Source: Endomychus coccineus (Eukaryota; Arthropoda; Insecta; Coleoptera; Endomychidae). Taken from it: 64,000 nucleotides of DNA. Shown here piece after piece: positions 20,460 through 32,140 of this stretch. Under the pieces are notes generated by a model that saw only the letters and a program-made list of their open reading frames with translations, had not been told where the DNA came from and made no database searches. The DNA is taken from contig OY294070.1 of NCBI GenBank assembly GCA_958510875.1, positions 14,747,631 through 14,811,630 on the forward strand. The letters are read 5' to 3'. The translations under genes and the position numbers were made by a program. Numbering within the stretch: position 1 is the first letter of the stretch; each line of letters opens with the position of its first letter.

Positions 20460-21200
20460 AATGTGGGTACACGGAAACGTTTTACAATAATCAATTTTGA
20501 TAACTTAATTCTATTTTATATTAAATTTAGTTCTGTGTCACTGTCACTATTATCTTCATCTAAACCTAAACTTATTAAGGGTTTATTAATTATACACGTA
20601 TAAGTATGTTTTATGTTCTTTATTAATTCCTCTACAGATATATTTAATTCAGGGAAATATTCCTTGTAATATTTGATGTAGACTTCATGTGTCTTAAACG
20701 TCATTTATTATTAGTGTTATTCTTTTTTGCCTTTATTTGAAGGAGGTTTGGTTTGGGATTCTTCTGAAAATCACTCCATCCTTTTTTCAGCCTGTCAAGT
20801 GTCAAACAATGTTTCGTCAAGATTGATAATTGAACGATTTTCTGCTCTATATTGTTCGTAAGCCATCAAATTTTGTTAACGCCATTCCCATAAACGTTGA
20901 AACACCATTAGGGTTTGCCTTTTATTAATATTGTGATATTTTAAACGCATTATAAGCAAAATTCTCATTAGACTTGAAATGCTCCAGGAAATATTAGTTT
21001 AGTTTAGTTGGTCAGCCTATTTTTTAGGGAAACTAGTATTATAAATTGTCGTTATTAATAAATCCACATCATTCTCGTCAGTCATACTTTTTCCAAGGAA
21101 TAATAGGCTTTAGTACTATATCCTTTACCGAAGATAGAGAAGTACTTGTTAAAGCAGACGTTTCGACTAAAGCATCACTTGAATTAGAATCTCTTTTTAG
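20460..21200. other. Foreign or diverged sequence inside the LINE
   Basis: LINE homology is lost between PQGT-type sequence near 20450 and the linker at about 21230. One 62-codon - strand frame (20516-20704), with YIKYYKEYFPEL and an acidic LDEDNSDSDTEL end, is the only notable content. It resembles nothing I know and may belong to another inserted element. Confidence 0.35.
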
Positions 21201-21560
21201 CAGAAATTAATATACATCTCCAATCATTTATTTAGTATCGGGAGATAAATGTTTTCTTCTGAAAGTAACACAACAAGTTGAACAATAAGAAGCAAACAAA
21301 TTGACTATCTCAGAAGTATTATTACTAACTTTGTTTCCATAAAACATGGCTGAGGGTAGCTTATAATATTTTGTTACTCTGAATGTATCCCCAAAAGGCC
21401 TTTGGATTGTCAGAAATACTATTTTCAATTCTATTAATGTAATTTTCAAAGCACTGTTCTCGAATAGCTTTGCAACTGTTCCTCAATTTACAGAAGTCAT
21501 AGTATAGTATTAGCAATTTATGTTTCCTGTTTCCTAGTTTCCTTATATCTTTTATCTTTT

Positions 21561-22795
21561 TATACTTTTTTTATCGTGAATCGTTTTTCTAAGGCTAGAA
21601 CTGAATCAAGAGGGGAAGGTAGAAGTTTTGAATTTTTTAAAAGGAATAAATAGACGGATTGCCTGATAAATAATGTCATAAAAATAAATACCATTATTTC
21701 ACAATATTTGCAAGAAACTATAATTTATAAATTGAGAATGAGCAACTTAGGATCACAGAAATTGCAAAATATCGAGGGTGTATGCGTATATAACAATTTC
21801 TGATAGAATTTCTTTAGAATATCGAAGGGAATTGTCAAAGGGAACATAAGGGCCTCAATTTAGATGTTTAATATTTAAATAGGAGTTATCGAAGAATAGA
21901 TATCGCCTCGAATGCGCTTCTATAATACATGGGGAAGTATTCAATTTGTATACTCGACTGCTTCGCGATTCATAAATACACTGAAAATACCAATAAGGTA
22001 GATTCATTGAACATTGGGGGAGCAAAAAGCTTCATTCTCTACCTACGGAATTCGATCAAATTTTAAATTATGTCTTTAATAATACATCGGCAGCTAATGC
22101 CCCGTCAAAAAGGAAACATAATATTCGAAACAGGAAGACGTAGAGCTTTAGCACCCTTGTAGATTCGGAAAATATGTAATTTACATCATCGTCTGCTTAT
22201 AAAAATGATATATATCCATATCAGAGGATTAATTACAATTGGTGATGATAATTAGATGATCAATACATCCAAAACGTCGTTATCAATCCAAAATATGCAA
22301 TATGTAATATGATCAAAATGAGAAATCACCAGTGACGGCTTTATTGGGAGGGGATGAAAAGTATTTACTTTACTCACACTTAGTCCAGTCAATAATAGTA
22401 TATTCTACAACAAGTTTGGGGTGGCTCATTTTCCAGGCGATCGAAAAGAATTAATTAAATTAATTAATAATGATAGTTTTGCCAAACTTACTTTACTACA
22501 AATAGTGCCTATTGTCACTTGAAACGATGATGATGTAATAAATGCGAGGGAGGTGAATATCAATATGTAACTATTGCAACCGGATCAAAAGTCGTCATAT
22601 GAACACTGCATTCAACGACAAGGCGTGGATCGAGATAATTAATAGTAATAAAGTAACTAAGCCGTTCTCAATTGGTCGAAAACTAATCCAGAATATAAAC
22701 GGGTGTTTCCTAAGTAGTCCAAAAAATTTAAGGGTATGATTCCTCCTCTTTTTGTAAATAAAATTCATATCATGATCTAAAGTGCTTCCGTTCTA
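21561..22795. other. AT-rich stretch without gene
   Basis: No frame longer than about 50 codons, no repeats seen. Nothing recognised. Confidence 0.5.
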
Positions 22796-23960
22796 CAGGG
22801 TGTCCATAATTTAAAAAAAAATCAATTCTTCCTAATATGTCGGAAACCACTTTAGATATTTTCCTTCAATTTTGGTATGTGAGATCTAGGTTGAAGGCAG
22901 TCTTTTTCCATTAACAATTGTTTTCCTACTTAAACTAGTGGCGTCCGTACGCACACGCTCTGTATTATTTGTTCAAAATGATTGGTATGCCACGGTTTAT
23001 TTTTGGAGCCAACAATTTTTCTTGATTTTCCTTCCTTTCTTTATAAAATTGTCTCTTGAGTTTCTCTTGTACATCGACTGGTTTACGAGAGAAAAAATTA
23101 AATCAACTTCGTTGCATATCAAAAAACCGCTATAAACCGGGCTTGAACTAGCAACAGTGTAGTAAACCTAAGTAGGTAAATCCTGAAAATGTCCATGAAA
23201 AAAGTCCTGAAGTACCCATTTACCCCATACGCTCCACATTTTAGTACACCATCGTGCCAAATGCCAATACGGGCACAGATAACAAGTAATGTAACGATCT
23301 ACAATACTATTTATTAAAAATAACTGATAACAACTTCAAAAAATTATAAAACTGAATAAAATATTGAAAATGACCGCCATTGGCCTTGATGCAAGCTTCC
23401 ACTCATTGCCTCAATGACTGGCTAAGTCGCTCAAGAACACCGGCCCTATTATGAATAGTGTTACAGGAGGGTATTATTCGACTCTGCAGCTCTTATATGG
23501 AGTAGTGTATACTGGTTCTTTGAGATGGCCCCAAAAATAAGAATCCGAAAGATTTATATCTGAGGATACGGGTGGCCAAAACTGTGGACCTCTCCTCCCA
23601 ATGCTGCGAATGGATACACGTTATTGAGGTACTCATTGCTAAAGGGGAATCTTCCAGGTGTTCAGGTAATAAGAAAATGCAGATAGGATTCACCGTCCAA
23701 TCGATTTGGGAGAAAATATGGTCTAATCAAATAGTCCCCATAAATTCCCACTCCATATATTAACAGAAAACGTTACCTGGTATCTTGCCTCCAATATAAC
23801 ATGCGGATTTTCTTGCGCCCAAACATGGTTATTGTGAAAGTTGTTAAAACAACTAACAACCTTCAAACATTTTAAATTATTTTCACGGCACTTCTTACTC
23901 AAGTATCCTTCCCACTCCGGATTTTTAAAATTGCTGTAACTCAAAGGGCATGCAGTTTTT
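22796..23960 (-). mobile_element. Degenerate DD41D-type mariner (3' portion)
   Basis: The right-hand part encodes, on the - strand, NFHNNHVWAQENPHVILE and FSVNIWSG (23723-23944). This is collinear with NFHNNHLWADENPHGFFEG in the 45251 element. Further left, shifted frames give SIGRRGPQFWPPVSSDI, NLSDSYFWGHLKEPVY and GGHFQYF (23360-23620), the transposase C-terminus; the catalytic LNPLD is changed to NLSDS, keeping an Asp. At 22794-22795 a TA precedes CAGGGTGTCC, the family terminus, so 22796 is proposed as the element's 3' end. No matching 5' end was found. Confidence 0.65.
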
Positions 23961-24499
23961 CAAGAAAATAACAACAGTAGAGAGTCTTTATTTTGAGAGT
24001 ACCTACATCAATGTTAAATTTTTTTATTTTGATGACGAATTGTTGATCGGCAATGTCAAAAGCCCCAAGTTGTGAATTTCATCAAAATCGAACCAATATA
24101 TTTGAATTTGCAAGATTTCAACCCGTAATCCCAAGTTTTTTGAATTTTCTAACAAAACGTGTTTATTTGACATCAAGCTGGATGTTCCCGGCATTTAAGG
24201 TCTCTCATTAACCCCTTTCTCTATGTACCCCCCACCGTTCAAACTTAACTTGACAGTTTACGGCTTTTTTAGTAAAAGTCGGAAAATATTTGTTTCAGGA
24301 GAATAATTACAGAAACAAAAATGTGCACTTTTCGACAACAAAATAAATGACAGCTCATTATTTTGAAATATGATTTTTGCATATCCGCCTTCTTATGTAG
24401 TTTTTTAATCTACAACCTTTTCGTTCTAAGAGGGTTATAATTTGGAAGGGGTGAATTTTCCCAGAAACAAAAAAACCCTGTCATGGGATGATCATTACA
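23961..24499. other. Spacer without gene
   Basis: AT-rich with stops in all frames. Nothing recognised; it may hold decayed 5' sequence of the neighbouring DD41D element. Confidence 0.4.
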
Positions 24500-26210
24500 A
24501 AAACCTCTCATAGTTCAGTCATTATAGGTTTTAACTGCGGAAAAATTCCTAGTGAGCTGAATTTTTGTATACACCTTTATTATGGCATTTTAATGAATAT
24601 GTGAAAAATCGACATTGATATCGTGCCAGCTAAAAAAGTTAAAGGTTAAAAAAGTCACGAAAATCAGTTTTCCGTGAATATCTCGCGAACTATTGCTCGA
24701 AGATCAATGGAGGTCACAACAAAAATTGTTCATTGTGCAATTATCTACAAACAATGCCTGTTGCGTTTTCTGTAAGATCGACCGTTTTTTGAGCAGAGCT
24801 GAAAAAGCGACTACATTATTATACTCGTTTCCGCACCACCCTCGAGGTAGAATGCAAGGCGCGTTCTTTTACATGGTTGCCCCAGTAGGCATAATCCATG
24901 ATATGTAATAAAAGTTTTTTTTATTTAAAAGTGATGAGTTTTTCATTGAAAAACTGACATAATTTTCTTTTTTTATTCACTCATTGTCGATATCTTCAGT
25001 TTCTCTATCATTAAAATTTGCTGACAAAACATCGAGGGGACTTATTCCTATATTTACGTCGACATCTTCATCATCTTCATTAATAGTTGATTCCGCGTTT
25101 AAGCAGGACTGACCACGGCAATGTCCACAAACTGTTGAGCATCTCAAACCAATTTTTTTGCATCCACAATTCCCGCCAAAACCTTTTGTACAATTACAAA
25201 AGAATGTGTTCAGTAGATCATCGGGTGCTGGTTTTAATAAAGTTGTCACTGGCTGCAGCATGTTATTTTTTAACTCCCAACCCCACTGTTCTGGATCAAT
25301 TTCTCTTCCTAGCCAGGTTTGTATTTGATAGTACACTCGAAAAATATGCTGTTGAGCTGCTGAAGAAGTAGGTGGCAATAGCGGAAATTTCACAGCTGTG
25401 CTTTGTCTTGTTAGCTTAGCAAAGCTACAATATCTGTAATTATTTATCGAATGTTCTGATTTTGGAGCACCGTACATTGCTAATGTATTCCAGCATCGAC
25501 AACGACTTCTCGAGTGCAATTTTCTTGGAGAAATATTTCTGCAGAATTGTTTAAGTCGGGTCTTTTTTCAAGCATCTTCATGACTTTGATTTTTCCTTTC
25601 CCAAAAAGCGTTGAAGTTATCACTCAAGAAGTATTTTTCAACTGAGCTATACCGTTGATCCGACAGGCAGTAGCAGGTATAAAGGGGCGGGTCTCGTAAC
25701 AATGAAATACGAAACATCTGCCAGTGGAGGTCGTTTGCTTCCGAATCCTCTACAATATAAGTATATTTTTCACAAAACACCCGAGTATCAGATGAAAGTT
25801 TTTAATACACTTGAAAACATGAATAAAAAGCAACTGAGTTTAGGTCTTGGTGTACGGTATACAATACCGTATGTGAATGCATTCTAGTCGCTTTATCAGC
25901 GCTCTACTCCAAAAACGGTTGATCTCACAAAAAAATGCAACAGGCTTTTTTTGTAGATAATTGCACAATGAACAATTTTTGTTGTGACCTCCATTGACCT
26001 CCGAGCAATAGTTCGCGAGATATTCACGGAAAACTGATTTTCGTGACCTTTTTTGACCTTTAACTTTTTTAGCCGGCACGATATCAATGTCGATTTTTCA
26101 CATATTCATTAAAATGCCGTAATAAAAGTGTAGGTATACGAAAATTCAGCTCACTAGGAATTTTTCCGCAGATGGGGACTTAAAACTTCTAAAATGACTG
26201 GATTATCAAC
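24500..26210. mobile_element. Inverted-repeat element carrying a CXC-domain ORF
   Basis: The sequence at about 24521-24815 returns as its reverse complement at about 25887-26205 with few differences; weaker similarity extends a little further out. The roughly 300-bp arms enclose about 1.07 kb that holds the CXC ORF on the - strand. The unit has the shape of a DNA transposon or composite with long terminal inverted repeats, but no transposase is seen and I could not fix exact termini or target duplications. It might instead be a segmental inverted duplication around a gene fragment. Confidence 0.6.
24977..25560 (-). CDS. CXC (tesmin/TSO1-like) cysteine-rich protein fragment
   Basis: The frame reads TRLKQFCRNISPRKLHSR upstream, then CRCWNTLAMYGAPKSEHS, VKFPLLPPTSSAAQQHIF, RVYYQIQTWLGREIDPEQWG, APDDLLNTFFCNC and the cysteine cluster CNCTKGFGGNCGCKKIG, LRCSTVCGHCRGQSC. 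It ends in an acidic tail (NEDDEDVDV...DRETEDIDNE). The Cys spacing is that of a single CXC repeat, which binds zinc and often DNA. The LPPTSSAA and WGW blocks are, as I recall, found in many uncharacterised repetitive arthropod proteins. It is not preceded by a clear start and is probably the C-terminal part of a larger protein. A shorter relative lies at 58597-58923. Confidence 0.6.
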
Positions 26211-26979
26211 AAAAACTTTGTCGTCTATTCCGGACGGAAAAAAAATTGTAAATTTGTATCTAATTCATTATAAATTGAATAAATTACCTTCTTCTTTTGT
26301 GAAGGACACAAATTCGATAAATTTGATCCGATCAGGAATTGTAACATTCATTATTGGAACTATTCTATAAAATATATTCCTATAGCGTTGTTTGAAGAAA
26401 GTTTATAAAACGAAGTAAAAAGATATATACGTATAGGTAAACATATGAAAACGTTTGGTTTATTATGGATCCAACACAAGTATTTGCACAAGACGTGAGT
26501 AGCCGAGCATGGCTTACAAATGCTTTCTGAAAGTTCGTTTATTTTGTAATGTAGCCTCTATTCATTCTGTAATGGTGTATTAATTATTAACAGTTTAATT
26601 CGGAGACTCCCAGCTTTTTATTCTGCAATATAGTATCGTGTAACGATTGATGAAAGCTTCCGTTTCCACGGGCAATAATAATAAATTTTAAACGAACAAT
26701 TACTGAACTTTTTCGTAAATACTAAAGTTTATTCCCGATGAACGTGCCGATGGAGAACCTCCAGCATCTACCACAGGTGCAATTCTAGACAGTTATATAG
26801 TCGATGCGCGCTAAACTCTACTAAATACCTCAAACACTAAGATTCTTCGAATTTCGGTATTTTATTGAACCATAATGTCAACCGTATTTTTCTGGTTATA
26901 AATATATACCACACGCATATATTTAACCTGCAGAATGTCTGAAATTCTCATTTTAAGATTCAAGTGACGTCATCGAAGG
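26211..26979. other. Spacer without gene
   Basis: No coding frame or repeat recognised. Confidence 0.5.
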
Positions 26980-26987
26980 GTGCAGAT

Positions 26988-27608
26988 CATAGACCTATTA
27001 TCCTAAGGAGACGAAACATCTCATTCATAAAACTCCAGTTGACTTGTCGCAATGACTACATAAAGTATGACAAAGAAAACCAACGGACCTCTTTGTCGTC
27101 GAGTCATAATTACTCTTTATTGGCAACGCTGTAACTATGATTGAAAACTTGGTACCACTTGTAAGGCAACACCGCCTCGAAATAGCTGCGAGAAATACGG
27201 AAGCTGTCAAATTGCGTAGTACAGAACAAAGTCCCCATTCATAAAAGGTGCGCGGCGTTGTCGCCTTCTGAACAAATGATGCAATGGAATGGAATAGTTC
27301 TATATTTAAAAATTTTAATATTCTATAATTCGATCGTATATTCCAGGTTACCATAAATTATGGAATATTTTTCAGAGAAAACGACATTCCAACAGTATTG
27401 CTTCTAATATAACCAATAAATAATTCTATGGACGTCTTTATAATAATTACAAATCTCAATCCGGCACACAGAACAACTAATCCGGCAACAGCACATTCCA
27501 TGCGGCCATACTTGTAATATACAGCGGTCTGAGTGGCCCGAAATTTCGGCAATGTCGGATCGTGTTCAAATATAAGCAATTCTGTCTCCTTAGAATAATA
27601 GGTCTATG
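26988..27608. mobile_element. 621-bp MITE with 28-bp TIRs and 8-bp target duplication
   Basis: Left end CATAGACCTATTATCCTA and the complement of the right end, CATAGACCTATTATTCTA, continue as inverted repeats for about 26 bp. Flanks GTGCAGAT (26980-26987) and GTGTAGAT (27609-27616) match at 7 of 8 positions. An 8-bp duplication points to hAT or another 8-bp-duplicating superfamily; the ends do not resemble the CAGTGGCGGC hAT family in this window. On the - strand, 27025-27579 is open except for one stop, but the translation has no recognised domain. Confidence 0.7.
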
Positions 27609-28175
27609 GTGTAGATGCAGTCTATTTTATGTGTTCACTCTGTGGTGCATCAGTGTAAATAGTTGAATTGTCAGAATAAATGAAGGTTAAAATAGTTTCG
27701 ATGCAATATACAATAATACTCTATGAATTTGTAGGGTTCCTTTAAGAAATTCTGGCATCAACGAAAAAGTAGATGGGAATGTGTGACGTTAAAACTTTAT
27801 TGCAATTACTGCTGACCGTTTTTGTAGTTATAACTTTACAAATAATGATGATTTATGTCATGGTCTGGAAAAAGCAAAATTCACATTCAACTAATGATTA
27901 TATGTCAGCTTCAATGATCATTGTATCGTTTGTATCCTACAAATGATATGTAAGAAACTAAATAATGTTTCACAATTTGTTTTCAAAAAATAGTTTTATT
28001 GAAAATCAATCACGTAACACAGCCCTTCAGTTCCAGCTTCGGAGGATATCTATCGAGGATGCTGTACATCCATTTTTTCTTATTTTAAATAATTGCATAC
28101 AGTAACTTTTTTCTTCGAACACTGCAACTGTTACAAATTACATTTAAAATAAAAAATAATTTGTATTATTATATA
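27609..28175. other. AT-rich spacer
   Basis: Nothing recognised beyond the right target duplication of the MITE at its left edge. Confidence 0.5.
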
Positions 28176-29108
28176 CAGGGTGTCCCAGGTTTTAGTAGCA
28201 GAACTTCCACAGTCGATAGAAAATTTGGTTTTGAGACAAAAATGCCTAATAACATATATGCACAGACGCTTAGTTTTTGAAATAAAGGGTGTTGAAGTTG
28301 AAAAAAAAAATTCTTTTTGCGAATATCTCTGGAACCGTTTATCGTACAGAAAACCGCTTTTGCAAGCATTTTCTACTCATAGTAAGCTATGTTCTGTGTG
28401 ATAAAAAAATTTTTTTTTACTCATTGGTGAAGATTTTGAAGGGGTAGTGGGTGTTTTTCTCCCCAACTTCTACGCCACTGGAAAAAGTACGGTTTTGAGA
28501 CAACCATTTGAACCGCCAATGTTTTTTACACAAAAAAGATACTTATGGTCATAAGCTTTAAAGTTGATCGTTTTCGATAAAAATTGACTTTTATGTTGAA
28601 AAACATGGTCAATTTGTTGGTTTTGTTACTTGTTCTAACGTTAGAATAAATGTTGTTCAATTAGTAAGAATTGACCATGTTTTTCAACATAAAAGTCGAT
28701 TTTTCTCGAAAACGGTCAACTTTAGAGCTTATGATCAAGAGTACCTTTTTTGTGTAGAAAACATTCGCGGTTCAAATGGAAGTCCCCAAACCGTACTTTT
28801 TTCAGTGGCGTAGAAGTTGGGGATAAAAACACCCACTACCCCTTCAAAATCTTCACCAATTATGAGTAAAAAAAAATTTTTATCACACAGGACATAGCTT
28901 ACTATGAGTAGAAAATGCTTGCAAAACTTATTTCTGTACGATAAACGGTTCCGGAGATATTCGCAAAAAACGAATTTTTTTTTCAACTTCAACACCCTGT
29001 ATCTCAAAAACTAAGCGTCTGTGCATATATGTTATTAGGCATTTTTGTCTCAAAATTGAATTTTCTATCGACTGTGAAAGTTCTGCTACTAAAACCTGGG
29101 ACACCCTG
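28176..29108. mobile_element. Fold-back MITE A
   Basis: Two arms of about 440 bp are near-perfect reverse complements around a 50-bp centre with TAACGTTA. The ends read CAGGGTGTCCCAGG and its complement, flanked by TA on both sides (28174-28175, 29109-29110). The arms contain runs such as CGAATATCTC and GAAAAACATGGTCAATT shared with fold-backs B and C. Small frames within the arms are by-products. The CAGGGTG ends and TA duplication suggest mobilisation by an IS630/Tc1/mariner transposase. Confidence 0.85.
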
Positions 29109-29214
29109 TATAATAAGTAAAGAACACAATTTTTTTTGTAACACACATTTTTATACAAGGATATTTCAAATCAGCAGAAGGTAGCATTTGACACCATGTT
29201 GATTATTCTTTAAG

Positions 29215-29525
29215 CAGGGGATGGAAAACTCCAACAAAATCAGCAATGACAATTTACATGTTTCTATTGGCATGAAAAAGGGAAAGAAAACTCTTTCTAC
29301 TAATTATAGACCCAATGCACTATTATCTATGATCTCTAAAATGATGGAGAAAGCAATCAACATCGACCTCATCCAATACTTAGAGAGCTCCAAAATCATG
29401 AATGATCGACAATATGGTAACACATGTTTGTTTGAAATTTATTGAAAAATTTGGGGAATCTCTAGCTGTAGCATTGTAGCATCTCCAAAGCATTGACTGA
29501 GTCTGTCACCAAAGCTTTTTTGGGT
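29215..29525 (+). pseudogene. LINE reverse transcriptase fragment (Jockey-like)
   Basis: The frame 29221-29445 reads KKTLSTNYRPNALLSMIS, then KMMEKAINIDLIQYLESS and MNDRQYG, the standard RT block NYRPIALLS...DRQYGFR. After a break, sequence near 29480 resembles motif A (LDISKA). It may be the more upstream part of the LINE family seen at 12380. It ends where the hAT remnant begins. Confidence 0.7.
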
Positions 29526-29534
29526 AACAACAAC

Positions 29535-29856
29535 CTAAAACATGTTTTCACGGAAACATACAAACTGCTGGATATTATTTGTACAACGCCCATGTCGACA
29601 GCAGGATGTGAACGATGTTTTTCCACCCTCAAACGCATTTAAACTTTTCTGAGAAACAATATGTCAAAAGATCGACTGAACGTATTGACGGTCCTATCAA
29701 TAGAACAAAAGTTCGTCCAATCTATCCCGGATTTTGACAACAAAGTCATAGACGTTTTTTTTCAATATGTAAAATAGGAGAATGGATTTTATGTGCAAAA
29801 AATAACTAATTTTTTTCTTGTGTCCACCCTCTTTCATAACTCACGAGCCGCCGCTG
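29535..29856 (+). pseudogene. hAT transposase C-terminus with right TIR
   Basis: The translation gives YKLLDIICTTPMSTAGCERC and FSTLKRI, a stop, FLRNNMSKDRLNVLTVLSIE, that is, the hAT dimerisation domain. The right end CTCACGAGCCGCCGCTG (to 29856) is the complement of CAGCGGCGGCTCGTGAG, matching the left terminus of the hAT at 7719. So this is the 3' fragment of a relative of that family, here with coding and terminus on the + strand. It is truncated on the left next to LINE sequence. Confidence 0.75.
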
Positions 29857-31309
29857 TAATAGGTATATATATAACACGCCTTAACTATCCAGAACACATA
29901 TTTCGTTAGCGTAAACTTCAAAATTACAGAGAACATGTTTGGGATCGCTGTGGATTGATTAAAGATTACAGATCAGAGGGACAAAAGTAAGTTCTCTGAA
30001 GCGATAAATTCACCGAACTGTCCCTAAAGTCCGTTCTGCGGGCTTCAAAATTGTCAATTAAACCATTTTAACACTTGAACTACTGTTTAGCCTCTAACTA
30101 AATTATTACAACCTCTTATGCTAACCTCGAATTATTCAAAATATCCCTTTCGATAATTTATTATGCTGTTTAACAGATGTCCGACCCTCATTGACCAGCA
30201 TCATTTTAAGATGTCCACTCTCCTGAAAACGTTCCCTCTATCCCACTAGACTCTTCGATAGGGAAAGCTTCTAGTTTTAAGTTCTGATAATATGAACGGT
30301 GTTTACTTTAAGAAACAAATGACGTCATACTTTCTTTCATAACCAACTCACATCAACAATTTTCCAAAGTAACTGCCCAGCTATCTTCATTAAACCAGGT
30401 ATATACCATTCTAACAGTTGGCAACACATTACAGAGTTGCCGATATAAACTGTCGACTTATTAAATTGACTTGACAGCTCCCTGTTGTTCACAATTCGTT
30501 GTGGATCTAAATTATGATAGAACTAAACTTCGAAAGTACGAAAATAATTCTTCCCAAATTCTGCAAATCTACGAACATTTACGTCGTGTGCTGTGTAACA
30601 TCAGTATATTACAAGGTAAAATTAAACTCTATTTGCTTATCTTGACGAACCCGGATCTACGAAGATGCAGTCGATCATCCCTGGCAAGATTATTTCATTC
30701 AAAATGTGAAAACCACGAAACTTGGTACCACAATGTATATTATAGGTACTTCATACTAATAGTACAGCAGATATTAGTCCTAGTGCATAACTAATATTTT
30801 CTTCAGAAACGAAGGATATCGATATCAGCTTCCTTTTGATAACATTTTTAACCACTGTTGATCTTGGTAAAAATTTATAAGCCACCATCCATTATACGTA
30901 GCAGATGGTTTAGTTACCTGAAAAATATGGCCCACGAACTGCTTTATCTACCCCTCATTACATTACACTCTATTTTGAACCCCCGTCCAACACATTTTGG
31001 GTATAACTAACTACTACAGGGATCAAGTTAGCACAGATGGTGGTTTGAAAAAAAAACGGTGGCTATGTCGTAAGAGGCTAGAAAAACAATAGAAATATGG
31101 GCGAATATTCGACATACTGATAAAGTGAATAATTCTTTATTATTGCTACTGTACAATGTTTGAAGGAAATATAGTTTTTAAGGCATTGTGTGCAATAACC
31201 TGAAATTACGACAGCAATTTTAATACTCACAACAGCAAATGTAATACAAATAAATGTCAGAACAGCTTTATTGTCATAACGTTTATGAATCTCTTGTAAA
31301 ACTTTTCTT
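29857..31309. other. Stretch without supported gene
   Basis: Frames at 30471-30794 (+) and 31078-31353 (-) show no known domain. The right end overlaps the LINE 5' duplication described next. Confidence 0.4.
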
Positions 31310-32140
31310 CCGGAGTATTTTACTCTAGGAGGCTTTGTCATTATTATTTTCATAAAACACCTGGAATAGATAAAATGTCGGTTTCGTTAGGGATACAAGA
31401 AAATGGGCATAAGGGTAGGACCGGAAGCATCGACCAAATACTGAAACATGGGGTTGCCCACTTCACAGCATATTTGTCGAGGTGGTTGTGTTTAACCGGG
31501 AAATGAAGAAAACATCTACCACCTACGGTTATATTATTTTCAATAAACATAATTTATGTATTGTATGTACTTTCTTTTAATAATCAAAACACAAGTGGAA
31601 TCTACTGTCAACAGAGGAATTTTGTCTGTTTGCGATTATCAAACTTGAACCACATTATATCGAATTCTTGTGGTTCTAGATTCTCCTCTCGAAGCTATGA
31701 GAGGTCATTTCTGGAATAGAGACAGATACCTCCTCTAAATCTGAAACGAGTGTGGAGCTTGTAGCCAGGGCAAAGCATGTAGGTAGTGTTGGTGGATGAA
31801 TTGACCTGCGTCTCAATTAAGACTAGTATGTCTGGTTTGTCTATCCGCAGGTGGTAATGAACATTGTTTATGTTTTTGGTAAGACCTCAGATGTAACAGA
31901 GATCTATCTTCAAGCTCATACTTTTCATTGTTGAAACCTCTCGAGCACTCCTCGCCCTGCAATCCGAATGGAGAGGTATTTTTCTTCCGGAATATTTTCC
32001 TCCAGGAGGCTTCATCATAAGAATTTTCAGAATGAATCTAGAATGAATAAAATATGAGGTTGCCCACTTCACAGCATCTTGATCGAGGTAGTGGTGTTTC
32101 ACCGAGCGATGAGGAAAACATTTACCATCTATGGTTATCC
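31310..32140. repeat. Directly repeated LINE 5' region
   Basis: The segment 31310-31525 (CTTCCGGAGTATTTTACTC, then a GGTTGCCCACTTCACAGC block) resembles 31980-32140 (CTTCCGGAATATTTTCCTC, then the same block), same orientation. They look like two copies of the leader of a LINE read from the - strand, one attached to the endonuclease below. Confidence 0.5.
31560..31920 (-). pseudogene. LINE apurinic-like endonuclease N-terminus
   Basis: From an ATG near 31918 the - strand reads MKSMSLKIDLCYIRGLT, then HYHLRIDKPDILVLIETQV, MLCPGYKLHTRFRFRGGICL, YSRNDLS, a stop, and FDIMWFKF. The N-IRGL and ILVLIETQ blocks carry the metal-binding Asn and Glu of the exonuclease-endonuclease fold used by Jockey/CR1-group LINEs to nick target DNA. 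The frame breaks after about 75 residues; no GDFN block follows. Neighbouring sequence upstream is its leader. Confidence 0.7.

Larger units (their letters stand above)
18866..21560 (-). pseudogene. Jockey/CR1-group LINE, multiply interrupted
   Basis: Read leftward: an endonuclease-RT linker (LRNSCKAIREQCFENYI, then NRIENSISDNPKAFW and NLFASY, about 21230-21550); a gap of foreign sequence; motif B and C region with FLIYINDLPEVISDARKLF and an altered catalytic block, NYTDDS (20330-20450); an 852-bp MITE; then the thumb CLGINIDKNLNWCKEI (about 19260-19350); and the C-terminal QKRAIRIIFGLG region (18866-19141). It was a replication protein of a non-LTR retrotransposon. It is badly fragmented, with frameshifts at each junction and no endonuclease. 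Confidence 0.7.

Noticed and set aside
25087..25371. 94-codon + strand frame over the CXC ORF
   Set aside because: Antisense shadow; the cysteine pattern is on the - strand.
28180..29158. Several 60-90 codon frames in fold-back A
   Set aside because: Each is mirrored in the opposite arm because the sequence is palindromic; none matches a protein.
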